DNA from: JBAVQS01 sp049694275
GTDB lineage: Bacteria > Chloroflexota > Anaerolineae > UBA4142 > SHND01
Length of the DNA: 13,976 bases
Assembly (NCBI GenBank): GCA_049694275.1
Contig: JBAVQS010000292.1
Location: 1 to 13,976 of the forward strand
Direction of reading: 5' to 3'
Shown: piece after piece, positions 6,694 through 12,750 of the stretch
Numbering within the stretch: position 1 is the stretch's first letter
How the letters are laid out: each line of letters starts with the position of its first letter
Program-made: the position numbers and the translations under genes
Notes under the pieces: model-generated
The model's database searches: none
Told to the model about the DNA's origin: nothing
The model's input: only the letters and a program-made list of their open reading frames with translations

Positions 6694-7341
6694 TTACTGG
6701 ACCAATAGTTTTTCGATGCGCGCCTGGAGCGCGTCCTGCGGAATCGGCCCGATCCAATTCGCATAGGGTCGCCCGCTCGCATCCATACCGCTCAAGAGCT
6801 TGCCCTGGCGGGTAATGAAATAAGTTTCGGGCACGCCGGTAATGTGATATGCGCCAGAGACGTTGGATTTGAGATCAGGGCCGTTCGGATAAGTAATCTT
6901 GAATTCGGTCAGGTACTTGCGGGCCTCGGATTCGGTGTCCACATAATCGACGCCGACCACCATCACACCCTGGGTGCGATACTGCTCCCACGCCGCCTGG
7001 AGGCTCGGCGCCTCTTCGCGGCAGGGCGCACACCAGCTCGCCCAAAAGTTTAGCACAACCGGCTTGCCTTGTAAATTCGCGAGGTTAACCGCCTGACCGT
7101 CAAAGGTGGTCAATTCAAAGGCGGGTGCGCTGCCGGTCGCGAGGGCGGGCTGCCCAACCTGCACCAACCGCGAGCCGAACACAAAAAACAGGATGACGAT
7201 GACGACAATCGCCGTCCCAAAGATCAGGCGCGTGTTCCCGCGCGCCGGCGCGAGCGGTTGAACAGACACACTTTCATCCAGATTGCCGCTCACGGTTGCT
7301 TGTGGGTCAAGAGGCGAGCGGGTCACGGTGGCTTGATTCAT
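6694..7341 (-). CDS. ccmG: CcmG/TlpA-like membrane-anchored thioredoxin
   Basis: A 215-residue thiol-disulfide oxidoreductase. A hydrophilic N-tail is followed by one membrane segment (about 39-57) and then a thioredoxin domain on the outer side of the membrane. The active site is NFWASWCAPCREE, with W103, C104 and C107, and the cis-proline loop is GVPETYF (P171). Proteins of this family (CcmG/DsbE, TlpA, ResA) keep the CxxCH cysteines of apocytochrome c, or the CcmH thiols, reduced for heme attachment. It is the last gene of the ccm operon. Its ATG overlaps the ccmH stop by four bases (ATGA), and GAGGGA lies upstream, so translation is probably coupled. ResA-like function cannot be excluded, but context favours CcmG. 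Confidence 0.92.
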   Translation of the reverse strand: MNQATVTRSPLDPQATVSGNLDESVSVQPLAPARGNTRLIFGTAIVVIVILFFVFGSRLVQVGQPALATGSAPAFELTTFDGQAVNLANLQGKPVVLNFWASWCAPCREEAPSLQAAWEQYRTQGVMVVGVDYVDTESEARKYLTEFKITYPNGPDLKSNVSGAYHITGVPETYFITRQGKLLSGMDASGRPYANWIGPIPQDALQARIEKLLVQ

Positions 7342-7871
7342 TCGCGGTCCCTCATTTCCAGCTCGCGCGCGATTCGCTCGGCATACTCGGGGGAAACCGG
7401 CGGCACGGTTGCCGGCGCGCCGGCCCCTGCGACGGCCGGGCGGCGGCGGAGCCAGCCGCGCATCATCGCAAACACCAGGATTGCGCCAAGCAGGAGAATC
7501 GTCGCCGGCAAGAGATAGGCGCCGAGGTTGAACCCTTGCGGAGGCGGCGCGCCCAGAACGCGGTCGCCATACTGGTCGATAAAGTACTGGCGAATCTGCT
7601 CCTCACTCTGGCCCGCCTGGAGCTTTTCGATAATGAGGTTGCGCCACTGCTCGCAGGCCTGTGTCTCACAGACATCCAGCGGCACGCCGACGCACACCGG
7701 ACAGTAGAGGCTCTTGGCGATGCGCTCCATCCGGTTCACAAGGTCCGGGGCCGTCGTTGGCTGCTGGGCGCGGGCGGGCGGTGGGGTCAGCAGGAGCAGC
7801 GCCGTCAACGTGGCGAAAAAAGCCAGCAGACTCAAACCTCGCATCCGGTTCCAGTTCTCTGGTCGTGCCAT
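7338..7871 (-). CDS. ccmH: Cytochrome c maturation protein CcmH
   Basis: A 177-residue protein with an N-terminal signal or membrane segment (about 11-28), an extracytoplasmic helical domain, and a second membrane segment (about 118-137). The redox motif is LYCPVC, with C57 and C60, equivalent to LRCxxC of the family; it takes part in apocytochrome thiol handling with CcmF. Two further cysteines, C68 and C73 (VCETQAC), follow closely. The C-terminal tail is Pro/Ala-rich. The open frame extends upstream, but the chosen ATG at 7869-7871 lies one base after the stop of the ccmD-like gene and has AAGAGGA about 8 bases upstream. A longer start would overlap that gene. A second in-frame ATG nine codons later is a weaker alternative. 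It overlaps ccmG by four bases. Confidence 0.92.
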   Translation of the reverse strand: MARPENWNRMRGLSLLAFFATLTALLLLTPPPARAQQPTTAPDLVNRMERIAKSLYCPVCVGVPLDVCETQACEQWRNLIIEKLQAGQSEEQIRQYFIDQYGDRVLGAPPPQGFNLGAYLLPATILLLGAILVFAMMRGWLRRRPAVAGAGAPATVPPVSPEYAERIARELEMRDRE

Positions 7872-7872
7872 C

Positions 7873-7995
7873 TTATTTTTCCTCTTGCAACTCGCGGATT
7901 CGCTGCTGCACCGCCCGACTGCGGCGGTAGAGCAGTGCGCCATAACCGACGAGCACAATGGCAATGAGCGCATAAGCGATCTCGAGATTGACCAT
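7873..7995 (-). CDS. ccmD: CcmD-like small membrane protein
   Basis: A 40-residue protein. One hydrophobic helix (about 4-22) is followed by a charged amphipathic tail (RRSRAVQQRIRELQEEK, 24-40). CcmD proteins have this size and layout and help release holo-CcmE from the CcmC complex. The call rests on position between ccmC and ccmH, size and topology, since the family has little sequence conservation. The ATG overlaps the ccmC stop by one base (TAATG), with GGGAGG about 7 bases upstream, inside ccmC. It ends one base before the ccmH start. Confidence 0.82.
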   Translation of the reverse strand: MVNLEIAYALIAIVLVGYGALLYRRSRAVQQRIRELQEEK

Positions 7996-8756
7996 TATGC
8001 AACCTCCCTTTCCTGCAACGCCGCCAACTGGTCGCGCTTTTCTTCGAGCCGCACGCGGACCAGCATCAACCACGCATACAGGAGCGTAAAGCTCAACAGG
8101 CAGACCATGAGCGTTATCACCATAGGGCGCTCCAGGCCCCCCTCCGAGCCGACCAGCAGCGTCGGGTGCATGGTGCGCCACCAGGTCACCGACAGGTAAA
8201 TGATCGGCACATCCATAAAGCCGATGATGCCAAGCACGGCGGCCATGCGCGCGCGCCGCGTATCGTCCACGGCCGAGCGGAGCATCAGATAGCCGATATA
8301 GATGAGCCAGAGGACCAGGGTGGTCGTCAGGCGCGCATCCCAGACCCAGAAGGTGCCCCAGGCCGCCTTGGCCCACAACGGCCCGGTCAGGAGGACGAGG
8401 GTGGTAAAGACGACGCCGATTTCCGCGGACGAGCGCGCCAGCGCATCCCATTTCGGATCCCGCTTGAGCAGGAACAGGATGCTGCCGATAAAGACAACAA
8501 AAAAGGCGAGAAAGCCGACCCAGGCGCTCGGGACGTGAAAGTAGAAAATGCGCTGAGCGTCGCCCATCGTCCGTTCGGTCGGCGCATACCAGAGCGCCAT
8601 ATAGAGGCCCACCGCGATGTTGAGCAGCGCAAGGGGCGCCAGCACACGCAAAATGCGCCCGGCGGCGCCGTCTTCCAGAATCTTCCAATAGCGAATCTGC
8701 TTTTCAACCGGCGCGCTTGAATCGGCGCGCAGCGGGAGCGAAATTGTCGAGTTCAT
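7995..8756 (-). CDS. ccmC: Heme-handling membrane protein CcmC
   Basis: 253 residues with six predicted membrane helices (roughly 36-56, 76-96, 112-130, 143-160, 172-190, 212-234). The tryptophan-rich signature WGTFWVWDARLT (133-144) marks the heme-handling protein family. External histidines H74 (FYFHVPSAW) and H197 (TMHPTLL) match the two axial heme ligands of CcmC. The protein presents heme to CcmE at the outer face of the inner membrane. Length is typical. Its ATG is 11 bases after the zinc-ribbon gene stop with AAGGGG about 8 bases upstream, and its stop overlaps the ccmD-like start. The N-terminal 20 residues are a hydrophilic extension. The related CcsA/ResC protein is less likely, because ccmD, ccmE and ccmF flank it. 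Confidence 0.95.
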   Translation of the reverse strand: MNSTISLPLRADSSAPVEKQIRYWKILEDGAAGRILRVLAPLALLNIAVGLYMALWYAPTERTMGDAQRIFYFHVPSAWVGFLAFFVVFIGSILFLLKRDPKWDALARSSAEIGVVFTTLVLLTGPLWAKAAWGTFWVWDARLTTTLVLWLIYIGYLMLRSAVDDTRRARMAAVLGIIGFMDVPIIYLSVTWWRTMHPTLLVGSEGGLERPMVITLMVCLLSFTLLYAWLMLVRVRLEEKRDQLAALQEREVA

Positions 8757-8767
8757 CCATTACCCCT

Positions 8768-9187
8768 TCATGCGGAAACCAGCTTGTTGCCACAGGTCGG
8801 GCAAAAGCGATCGTCGGCCAGCACCCTGGCATTGCATTTAGGACACGTCGCCTTGCCGGCGCCTGCCGCCGCCTTTTTCGCACTGCCGTTACCGCGTTTG
8901 GCCTGCGCGGCGGCCAGTGCATCCATTTTTTGCAGGACCTCGGCCGCCTTGAGGTCATAGCGCGCCTTCATCTGTTGATAATCGTGCTCGGAGAGCTTAC
9001 CCGTGTCATAGTCGAACTTGAGATCTCGCAGGGCGTCAAAGACCGCGCTGCGCTGGCTCGTCAGACCTTCAAGCCGTTCATCGCCATTTGTCGCCGCCTC
9101 GTACTGGTACAGCTCTGCATTCACGAGCGGGTAACCAATCGCCAGAATGACCGCAAAAACGAGGAGGGCCATCAATATTACTGTCAT
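8768..9187 (-). CDS. Membrane-anchored zinc-ribbon protein, CcmI-like N-terminus
   Basis: A 139-residue protein. Residues 2-20 form a membrane helix. Residues about 41-92 contain GLTSQRSAVFDALRDLKFDY and GKLSEHDYQQMKARY, which resemble the coil region after the first helix of CcmI/CycH (RDALxELRDLEFD...GKLSEEDY). An Ala/Lys-rich linker (93-112) follows. The tail is a zinc ribbon, CPKC (C115, C118) and CPTC (C129, C132). CcmI normally ends in a TPR domain that binds apocytochrome; no TPR is visible here. The start is the ATG at 9185-9187, with GGAG overlapping the ccmF stop codon. The open frame upstream overlaps ccmF and is not credible. It lies between ccmF and ccmC, so a role in apocytochrome delivery or complex assembly is inferred. 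Confidence 0.8.
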   Translation of the reverse strand: MTVILMALLVFAVILAIGYPLVNAELYQYEAATNGDERLEGLTSQRSAVFDALRDLKFDYDTGKLSEHDYQQMKARYDLKAAEVLQKMDALAAAQAKRGNGSAKKAAAGAGKATCPKCNARVLADDRFCPTCGNKLVSA

Positions 9188-9200
9188 GATTTTTGTGCTC

Positions 9201-11210
9201 CTACACCTTGGCCCCGGCCAGGGTCTCCTGCGCCTGGATGCGCGCGAGCTGGCGCGCCTCGCTCTGGTCAGGCAGCATGGTAATGACCGTGCCCAGGACA
9301 AAGACGATAAAGCCGATCCAGAGCCAGACGACGAGCGGATTGATAATCGCCTTGATCGTCGCGCTGCCGTCGTCGGCCCAGCCCGCCAGAATCAGATAGA
9401 GGTCCTCACGCGCGGTGGTCCGCACATCCACCTCACTGGTCATCTGGTCGGCGGCCGGATAATACGCCTTGGCAGGGTGCATGGTCGCAATCTGTTGACC
9501 ACCCTGCAAGACGGCGATGCTGGACGTAATCCGCTGGCTGTTCTCACCCTGCACCATATTGAGCTGGTCAAAGCGGAGGGTGTAATCGCCGATCTGGACG
9601 GTCTCGCCTGGTTTCAGGTTCTGCTGAATGTCGGTCTGGTAAAAGGTCGAGCCGACGATGCCAATGACCGCGAGCACAATGCCGAGATGGACGATATAGC
9701 CACCATAGCGCCGCCGGTTCTTGTTGACCAGTTTGTAACCCGCGATCGGGAGAATCTCTTTGTACTGGCGACTGCGAGTCGCAATCCCCCGGTAAAACTC
9801 GAACACGACGGTCGAGAGGACGAACAGGCCGGCGCCAAAACCCATCAGGCCAAACGCGTCGCGAATGCCGACGACGACGAGGGCGGCAATCGCGACGACG
9901 GACATGAGCACAGGCCATCTAAAGTTGCGCACGAGATTCTCGGTCGAGGCGCGCCGCCAGCCGATGAGCGTGCAGAGCCCCAACAACACAATCAGCGCAA
10001 AAAAGATCGGCCCGTTGACCTGGTCAAAGAACGGGGCCGCGACCGAAATCTGCTTGCCTGTAAAGACCTCGCTGATCATAGGGAAAATAGTGCCCCACAA
10101 GGTCGCAAAGGCAAGACCGATCAAGAGCAGGTTGTTCAAAAGGAAGGTCGCTTCGCGCGAGATGATGGACTCCATCTCGTTCTCTTCGTGCAGCAGATCC
10201 AGCCGGGTGTAGAGCAGATAGAGAAAGGCGACGAGGACCAGGCCCATAAAGCCGAGGAAATAGGGGCCCAGGGTGCTGACCCCAAAGGCGTGCACGGATT
10301 GGACGACGCCGCTGCGGGTGAGGAACGTTCCCAGAATGGACAGGATGAACGTGAGCATGACGAGAACGAGGTTCCAGACCTTGAGCATCCCGCGCTTTTC
10401 CTGGATCATGATGCTGTGCAAATAGGCGGTGCCGGTCAGCCACGGAATGAGCGCGGCGTTTTCGACCGGGTCCCAACCCCAATAACCGCCCCACCCCAGC
10501 TCGACATACGCCCAGCGCATGCCAAAAAACAGACCGAGCGACAGAAAGATCCAGGAGAACAACGCCCACCGCCGGGTCGTGCGAATCCACACGTCATTCA
10601 GCTTGCCGGTGACCAGCGCGGCCAGCGCAAAGGCGAAGGGGACTGCGAAACCGACATAGCCCATGTACTGGGTGATCGGGTGGATGAACATCCCCGGATT
10701 TTGCAAGAGCGGGTTGAGCCCCTGCCCATCCAGCGGGGCCGAATCGAGCAGCTTGAACGGGCTGCTCGTAAAGATCAGGAGGACGAAAAAGAACCCTTCC
10801 GTCAGCGCGAGGAACGAGATCACATAGGGGATAAGCGCACGATTCTGCTCGCGGTTCTGGACGATGGAAATCGCCGCAAAGAGCGAGAGCAACCAGACCC
10901 AAAAGAGGAGCGAGCCTTCCTGCCCGCCCCAGAGCGCCGAGATGGTATACAAAAGCGGTTGGGCGCGGCTGACGTGATTGGCGACGTACTCAAGCCGGAA
11001 CTCGCCCGTGATCAGAGCAAATTCGAGAATGCCGACGGCGAGCGTCGTCAAGCCCGCGAGGACAAAGATTCCGTTCCTGGCACTGGCGAGGAATTCAGGC
11101 CGCTTTTTCAGCGTACCGAACAACGCAGCGCCCATCGTATAAACCGCGATCACCAAACCCAGGATGAGCGCGACAAAGCCTACATCGGCGAATTGCCAGG
11201 TTGCCATCAT
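9201..11210 (-). CDS. ccmF: Cytochrome c heme lyase CcmF
   Basis: 669 residues, a many-helix membrane protein of normal CcmF length. The tryptophan-rich heme-handling motif WGGYWGWDPVENA is at 240-252. Candidate heme-ligand histidines are at H177 (MFIHPITQY), H265 (AYLHS), H307 (SVHAF) and H508 (YIVHLG), matching the four conserved histidines of E. coli CcmF in order and context. The extracytoplasmic stretch about 525-625 is the large C-terminal loop. CcmF attaches heme from holo-CcmE to the CxxCH cysteines of apocytochrome c. Two adjacent start codons exist; AAGGGG lies 3 bases before the first and 6 before the second, so the second Met may be used. It is 154 bases after ccmE, a gap filled with octamer repeats, and its stop overlaps the ribosome-binding site of the zinc-ribbon gene. 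Confidence 0.96.
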   Translation of the reverse strand: MMATWQFADVGFVALILGLVIAVYTMGAALFGTLKKRPEFLASARNGIFVLAGLTTLAVGILEFALITGEFRLEYVANHVSRAQPLLYTISALWGGQEGSLLFWVWLLSLFAAISIVQNREQNRALIPYVISFLALTEGFFFVLLIFTSSPFKLLDSAPLDGQGLNPLLQNPGMFIHPITQYMGYVGFAVPFAFALAALVTGKLNDVWIRTTRRWALFSWIFLSLGLFFGMRWAYVELGWGGYWGWDPVENAALIPWLTGTAYLHSIMIQEKRGMLKVWNLVLVMLTFILSILGTFLTRSGVVQSVHAFGVSTLGPYFLGFMGLVLVAFLYLLYTRLDLLHEENEMESIISREATFLLNNLLLIGLAFATLWGTIFPMISEVFTGKQISVAAPFFDQVNGPIFFALIVLLGLCTLIGWRRASTENLVRNFRWPVLMSVVAIAALVVVGIRDAFGLMGFGAGLFVLSTVVFEFYRGIATRSRQYKEILPIAGYKLVNKNRRRYGGYIVHLGIVLAVIGIVGSTFYQTDIQQNLKPGETVQIGDYTLRFDQLNMVQGENSQRITSSIAVLQGGQQIATMHPAKAYYPAADQMTSEVDVRTTAREDLYLILAGWADDGSATIKAIINPLVVWLWIGFIVFVLGTVITMLPDQSEARQLARIQAQETLAGAKV

Positions 11211-11227
11211 CAGCCCCTTGTGTTAAA

Positions 11228-11259
11228 GGTAAACAGGTAGACAAGGAAACAAGTATACA
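11228..11259 (+). repeat. Degenerate 8-base tandem repeats, left array
   Basis: Four consecutive octamers fit RGKANACA: GGTAAACA, GGTAGACA, AGGAAACA, AGTATACA, followed by GGTCC. They lie just upstream of the ccmF start in the ccmE-ccmF gap. The orientation is opposite to a second array at 11338-11369, so the gap's RNA could fold back. It is not a known element to me. Confidence 0.6.
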
Positions 11260-11337
11260 GGTCCAGTATAGGAGAAGCGGGCGCAGGGCAACAGGGCCGT
11301 ACATCCCGTACCGCCCATGGCATGTGACCCCTTGCCC

Positions 11338-11369
11338 GGTCTACCGGCCTACCGGTCTACCAATCTATT
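11338..11369 (-). repeat. Degenerate 8-base tandem repeats, right array over the ccmE stop
   Basis: Octamers in plus orientation are GGTCTACC, GGCCTACC, GGTCTACC, then the decayed AATCTATT. On the minus strand they read GGTAGACC, GGTAGGCC, GGTAGACC, which resemble the left array. The last unit covers the ccmE stop (11365-11367), and octamer-like sequence continues into the last codons of ccmE. Confidence 0.6.
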
Positions 11370-11811
11370 GACTTGTCTGTTGGTCTTGATATTTGGAAGG
11401 ACACTTGACAAGGATATTGTCCGCCTGGAACACCCCGTTCGCATCGAGACGCCCTTCGGCGACGACGCTCTCACCCGTCTTGAGCGTATCGGGCGCGACG
11501 CCGCGATAGACGACGGGCAGAACGGTGTCTCCATCCTTGAGGTTGAATTTCAGTTCCAGTGTCCGTTGATTGAGGTCAATGCTCGACTGGTCCAGCGGTC
11601 CATTGATGCGCACATTCTGTCCGATCATCTTGCTCTGCTGCGCGTTGAATTCCTTGAGCGTATAGTAATAGACCGTGTTGGACTGAAAGCTGTTAAAGGT
11701 GACGTACGCGAGGACGGCGAGAATAATCAAACCACCTGCGAAATATTTGACTGCCCCGCTGCGTGGCCGCGACGTGGGCCGCGCATCTCGTGACGCAATC
11801 AGGTTTTCCAT
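11365..11811 (-). CDS. ccmE: Heme chaperone CcmE, CxxxY variant
   Basis: A 148-residue protein with a cytoplasmic N-tail, one membrane anchor (about 22-40), and an OB-fold beta domain outside the membrane (GQNVRINGPLD, RTLELKFNLKDGDTVLPVVYRG, GESVVAEGRLD). CcmE receives heme from CcmC and carries it to CcmF. The usual covalent heme ligand is the His of a HxxxY motif. Here the equivalent segment is ILVKCPSKYQ, with C137 and Y141, so the His is replaced by Cys (codon TGT). Cys-type CcmE is known from archaea and Desulfovibrio-type systems. The C-tail after Y141 is only seven residues and overlaps octamer repeats. The start has AAAGGAG 6 bases before the ATG and lies 25 bases after the GAF gene. 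Confidence 0.94.
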   Translation of the reverse strand: MENLIASRDARPTSRPRSGAVKYFAGGLIILAVLAYVTFNSFQSNTVYYYTLKEFNAQQSKMIGQNVRINGPLDQSSIDLNQRTLELKFNLKDGDTVLPVVYRGVAPDTLKTGESVVAEGRLDANGVFQADNILVKCPSKYQDQQTSQ

Positions 11812-11836
11812 CGTACACTCCTTTTAGAGAATCGTG

Positions 11837-12454
11837 CTACACCGCGATAGTGTGCGGCTCATTGCTACGCGGGGAATGCCCGAGGCGGATCAATCGATCC
11901 AGCAGCGCGGGCTTGAATCCCGTCACATCACAGAACTGGGCCAGGTTCCTTTCCGTCTGCTTGAGCTGAAAGATGACCGCGGCAGCCATGGTTGCAAACA
12001 GGCCCAGAATAATCAACAGGTCTTCCGACAGGTGCACCCGCGAATACATTCCCAGGACCCCGAGCGTTTCGCCGCACCAGACGAGCGGATAACCGGCAAA
12101 GGCGACCATCCCTTCGCTTTTCGCCCACTCCTTGTCCTTGACCCCCGGATCGTTCAACACATCGTTCGTAATATGGGGAGCCGCCTGCACATAGATCTTG
12201 TCGATCTTGCTCCCCTGCCCGACAGCGATGCGGGACCGGGACCCATCTAGTCGGGTATACTGCCCGCGGCTGGTCTTGAGAACCAACGTCGTTTTCGTAT
12301 CGTCGATCAGCCAGATCCGGGCAAAGGCCGCATCCAGATCGTCGACACAAAACTGGGCAAGCGCATCAAGCAAGTCCTCGCGGCTCAGCGGCTTGGCCGA
12401 CAGATTTTGAAGGAGTTGATTGAGGGCGATTGCCCATTCCTTACAGGTACTCAT
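11837..12454 (-). CDS. GAF-domain protein, first gene of the ccm operon
   Basis: A 205-residue soluble protein. A GAF domain spans about residues 25-167: a helix leads into FARIWLIDDTKTTLVLKTS, then VGQGSKIDKIYVQAAPHITNDVL, then AFAGYPLVWCGETLGVLGMYS, the usual strand pattern, ending with LLIILGLFATMAAAVIFQLKQTERN. GAF domains bind small ligands, heme or signals, or mediate dimerisation; no catalytic output domain is present. The C-terminal 38 residues are unassigned, with one Cys (C175). A TTG codon 15 bases upstream is in frame but sits inside the leader, and the ATG has an ideal AAGGAG. A sensory or regulatory role linked to cytochrome c maturation is possible, but the specific function is unknown. 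Confidence 0.85.
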   Translation of the reverse strand: MSTCKEWAIALNQLLQNLSAKPLSREDLLDALAQFCVDDLDAAFARIWLIDDTKTTLVLKTSRGQYTRLDGSRSRIAVGQGSKIDKIYVQAAPHITNDVLNDPGVKDKEWAKSEGMVAFAGYPLVWCGETLGVLGMYSRVHLSEDLLIILGLFATMAAAVIFQLKQTERNLAQFCDVTGFKPALLDRLIRLGHSPRSNEPHTIAV

Positions 12455-12460
12455 AAAATT

Positions 12461-12466
12461 CTCCTT
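12461..12466 (-). promoter_or_regulatory. Ribosome-binding site of the GAF gene
   Basis: AAGGAG on the minus strand sits 6 bases before the ATG at 12452-12454 and decides this start over an in-frame TTG that overlaps the site. With the promoter just upstream the leader is only about 17 bases. Confidence 0.75.
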
Positions 12467-12477
12467 CAAGGACGCGG

Positions 12478-12505
12478 ATTATATTCATTGCCCAGAGCCA
12501 GTCAA
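12478..12505 (-). promoter_or_regulatory. Sigma-70-type promoter of the GAF-ccm operon
   Basis: On the minus strand the -35 box TTGACT (12500-12505, 5 of 6 matches) and the -10 box TATAAT (12478-12483, 6 of 6) are separated by 16 bases. Transcription would start near 12471, about 17 bases before the GAF ATG. This is the clearest promoter in the window for the right minus-strand block. Confidence 0.8.
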
Positions 12506-12556
12506 ACATCCCAAGGATACGCGCCCCGATTTCCAAGCTTAGAATACGGATTGCAG

Positions 12557-12589
12557 GTCCAAATCAAGTCCAAATTGGGTCCAAGAATT
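12557..12589 (+). repeat. Three direct repeats of GTCCAA with 11-base period
   Basis: GTCCAA occurs at 12557, 12568 and 12579, exactly 11 bases apart, with partly conserved AA/AT following bases. The repeats sit between the two divergent promoters (minus -35 at 12505, plus -35 at 12659). Spacing of about one helical turn puts the repeats on one face of the DNA, as in operators bound by multimeric regulators. No regulator is identified. Confidence 0.55.
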
Positions 12590-12658
12590 GTGGTTTTCGT
12601 GAAATCAGTAACAATGTCCTATAAAAGCGCGGGACAAAACGGCAGGTTGGAAAGCGGA

Positions 12659-12687
12659 TTGAGCCGAGTAGGTGGTGGGAGTATAAT
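12659..12687 (+). promoter_or_regulatory. Sigma-70-type promoter of the asparaginase gene
   Basis: TTGAGC (12659-12664, 4 of 6) and TATAAT (12682-12687, 6 of 6) are separated by 17 bases. The start of transcription would be near 12694, leaving a leader of about 57 bases before the asparaginase ATG. Confidence 0.75.
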
Positions 12688-12750
12688 TGGAGTGTTTCAA
12701 GCAATTCCGCCTATCGTGCAGAGCGTACAGCAAGAGTCATAGAGAAATTC

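Noticed and set aside
6426..6757. Small open frames on both strands in the gap next to ccmG
   Set aside because: They overlap each other and the ccmG 3' end, lack ribosome-binding sites and give Arg/Pro-rich translations typical of random GC-rich sequence.
7872..7973. N-terminal extension of ccmH
   Set aside because: It would overlap the ccmD-like gene almost entirely; the internal ATG at 7871 has a ribosome-binding site and sits directly after the ccmD-like stop.
9188..9301. N-terminal extension of the zinc-ribbon protein
   Set aside because: It overlaps the ccmF 3' end and reads as Arg-rich nonsense; the ATG at 9187 begins a clean membrane helix.
9147..11240. A very long plus-strand open frame (697 codons) antisense to ccmF
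   Set aside because: It mirrors the ccmF codons, has a charged, low-complexity translation rich in Arg/Glu/Asp, no family motif and no ribosome-binding site. It is a product of high GC and codon bias.
11281..11337. Possible small RNA or gene in the spacer between the octamer arrays
   Set aside because: No promoter, ribosome-binding site or stable hairpin with U-tract was visible.
12620..12625. TATAAA as a second plus-strand -10 box for ansA
   Set aside because: No acceptable -35 box at 16-18 bases upstream; the TATAAT at 12682 has a far better partner.
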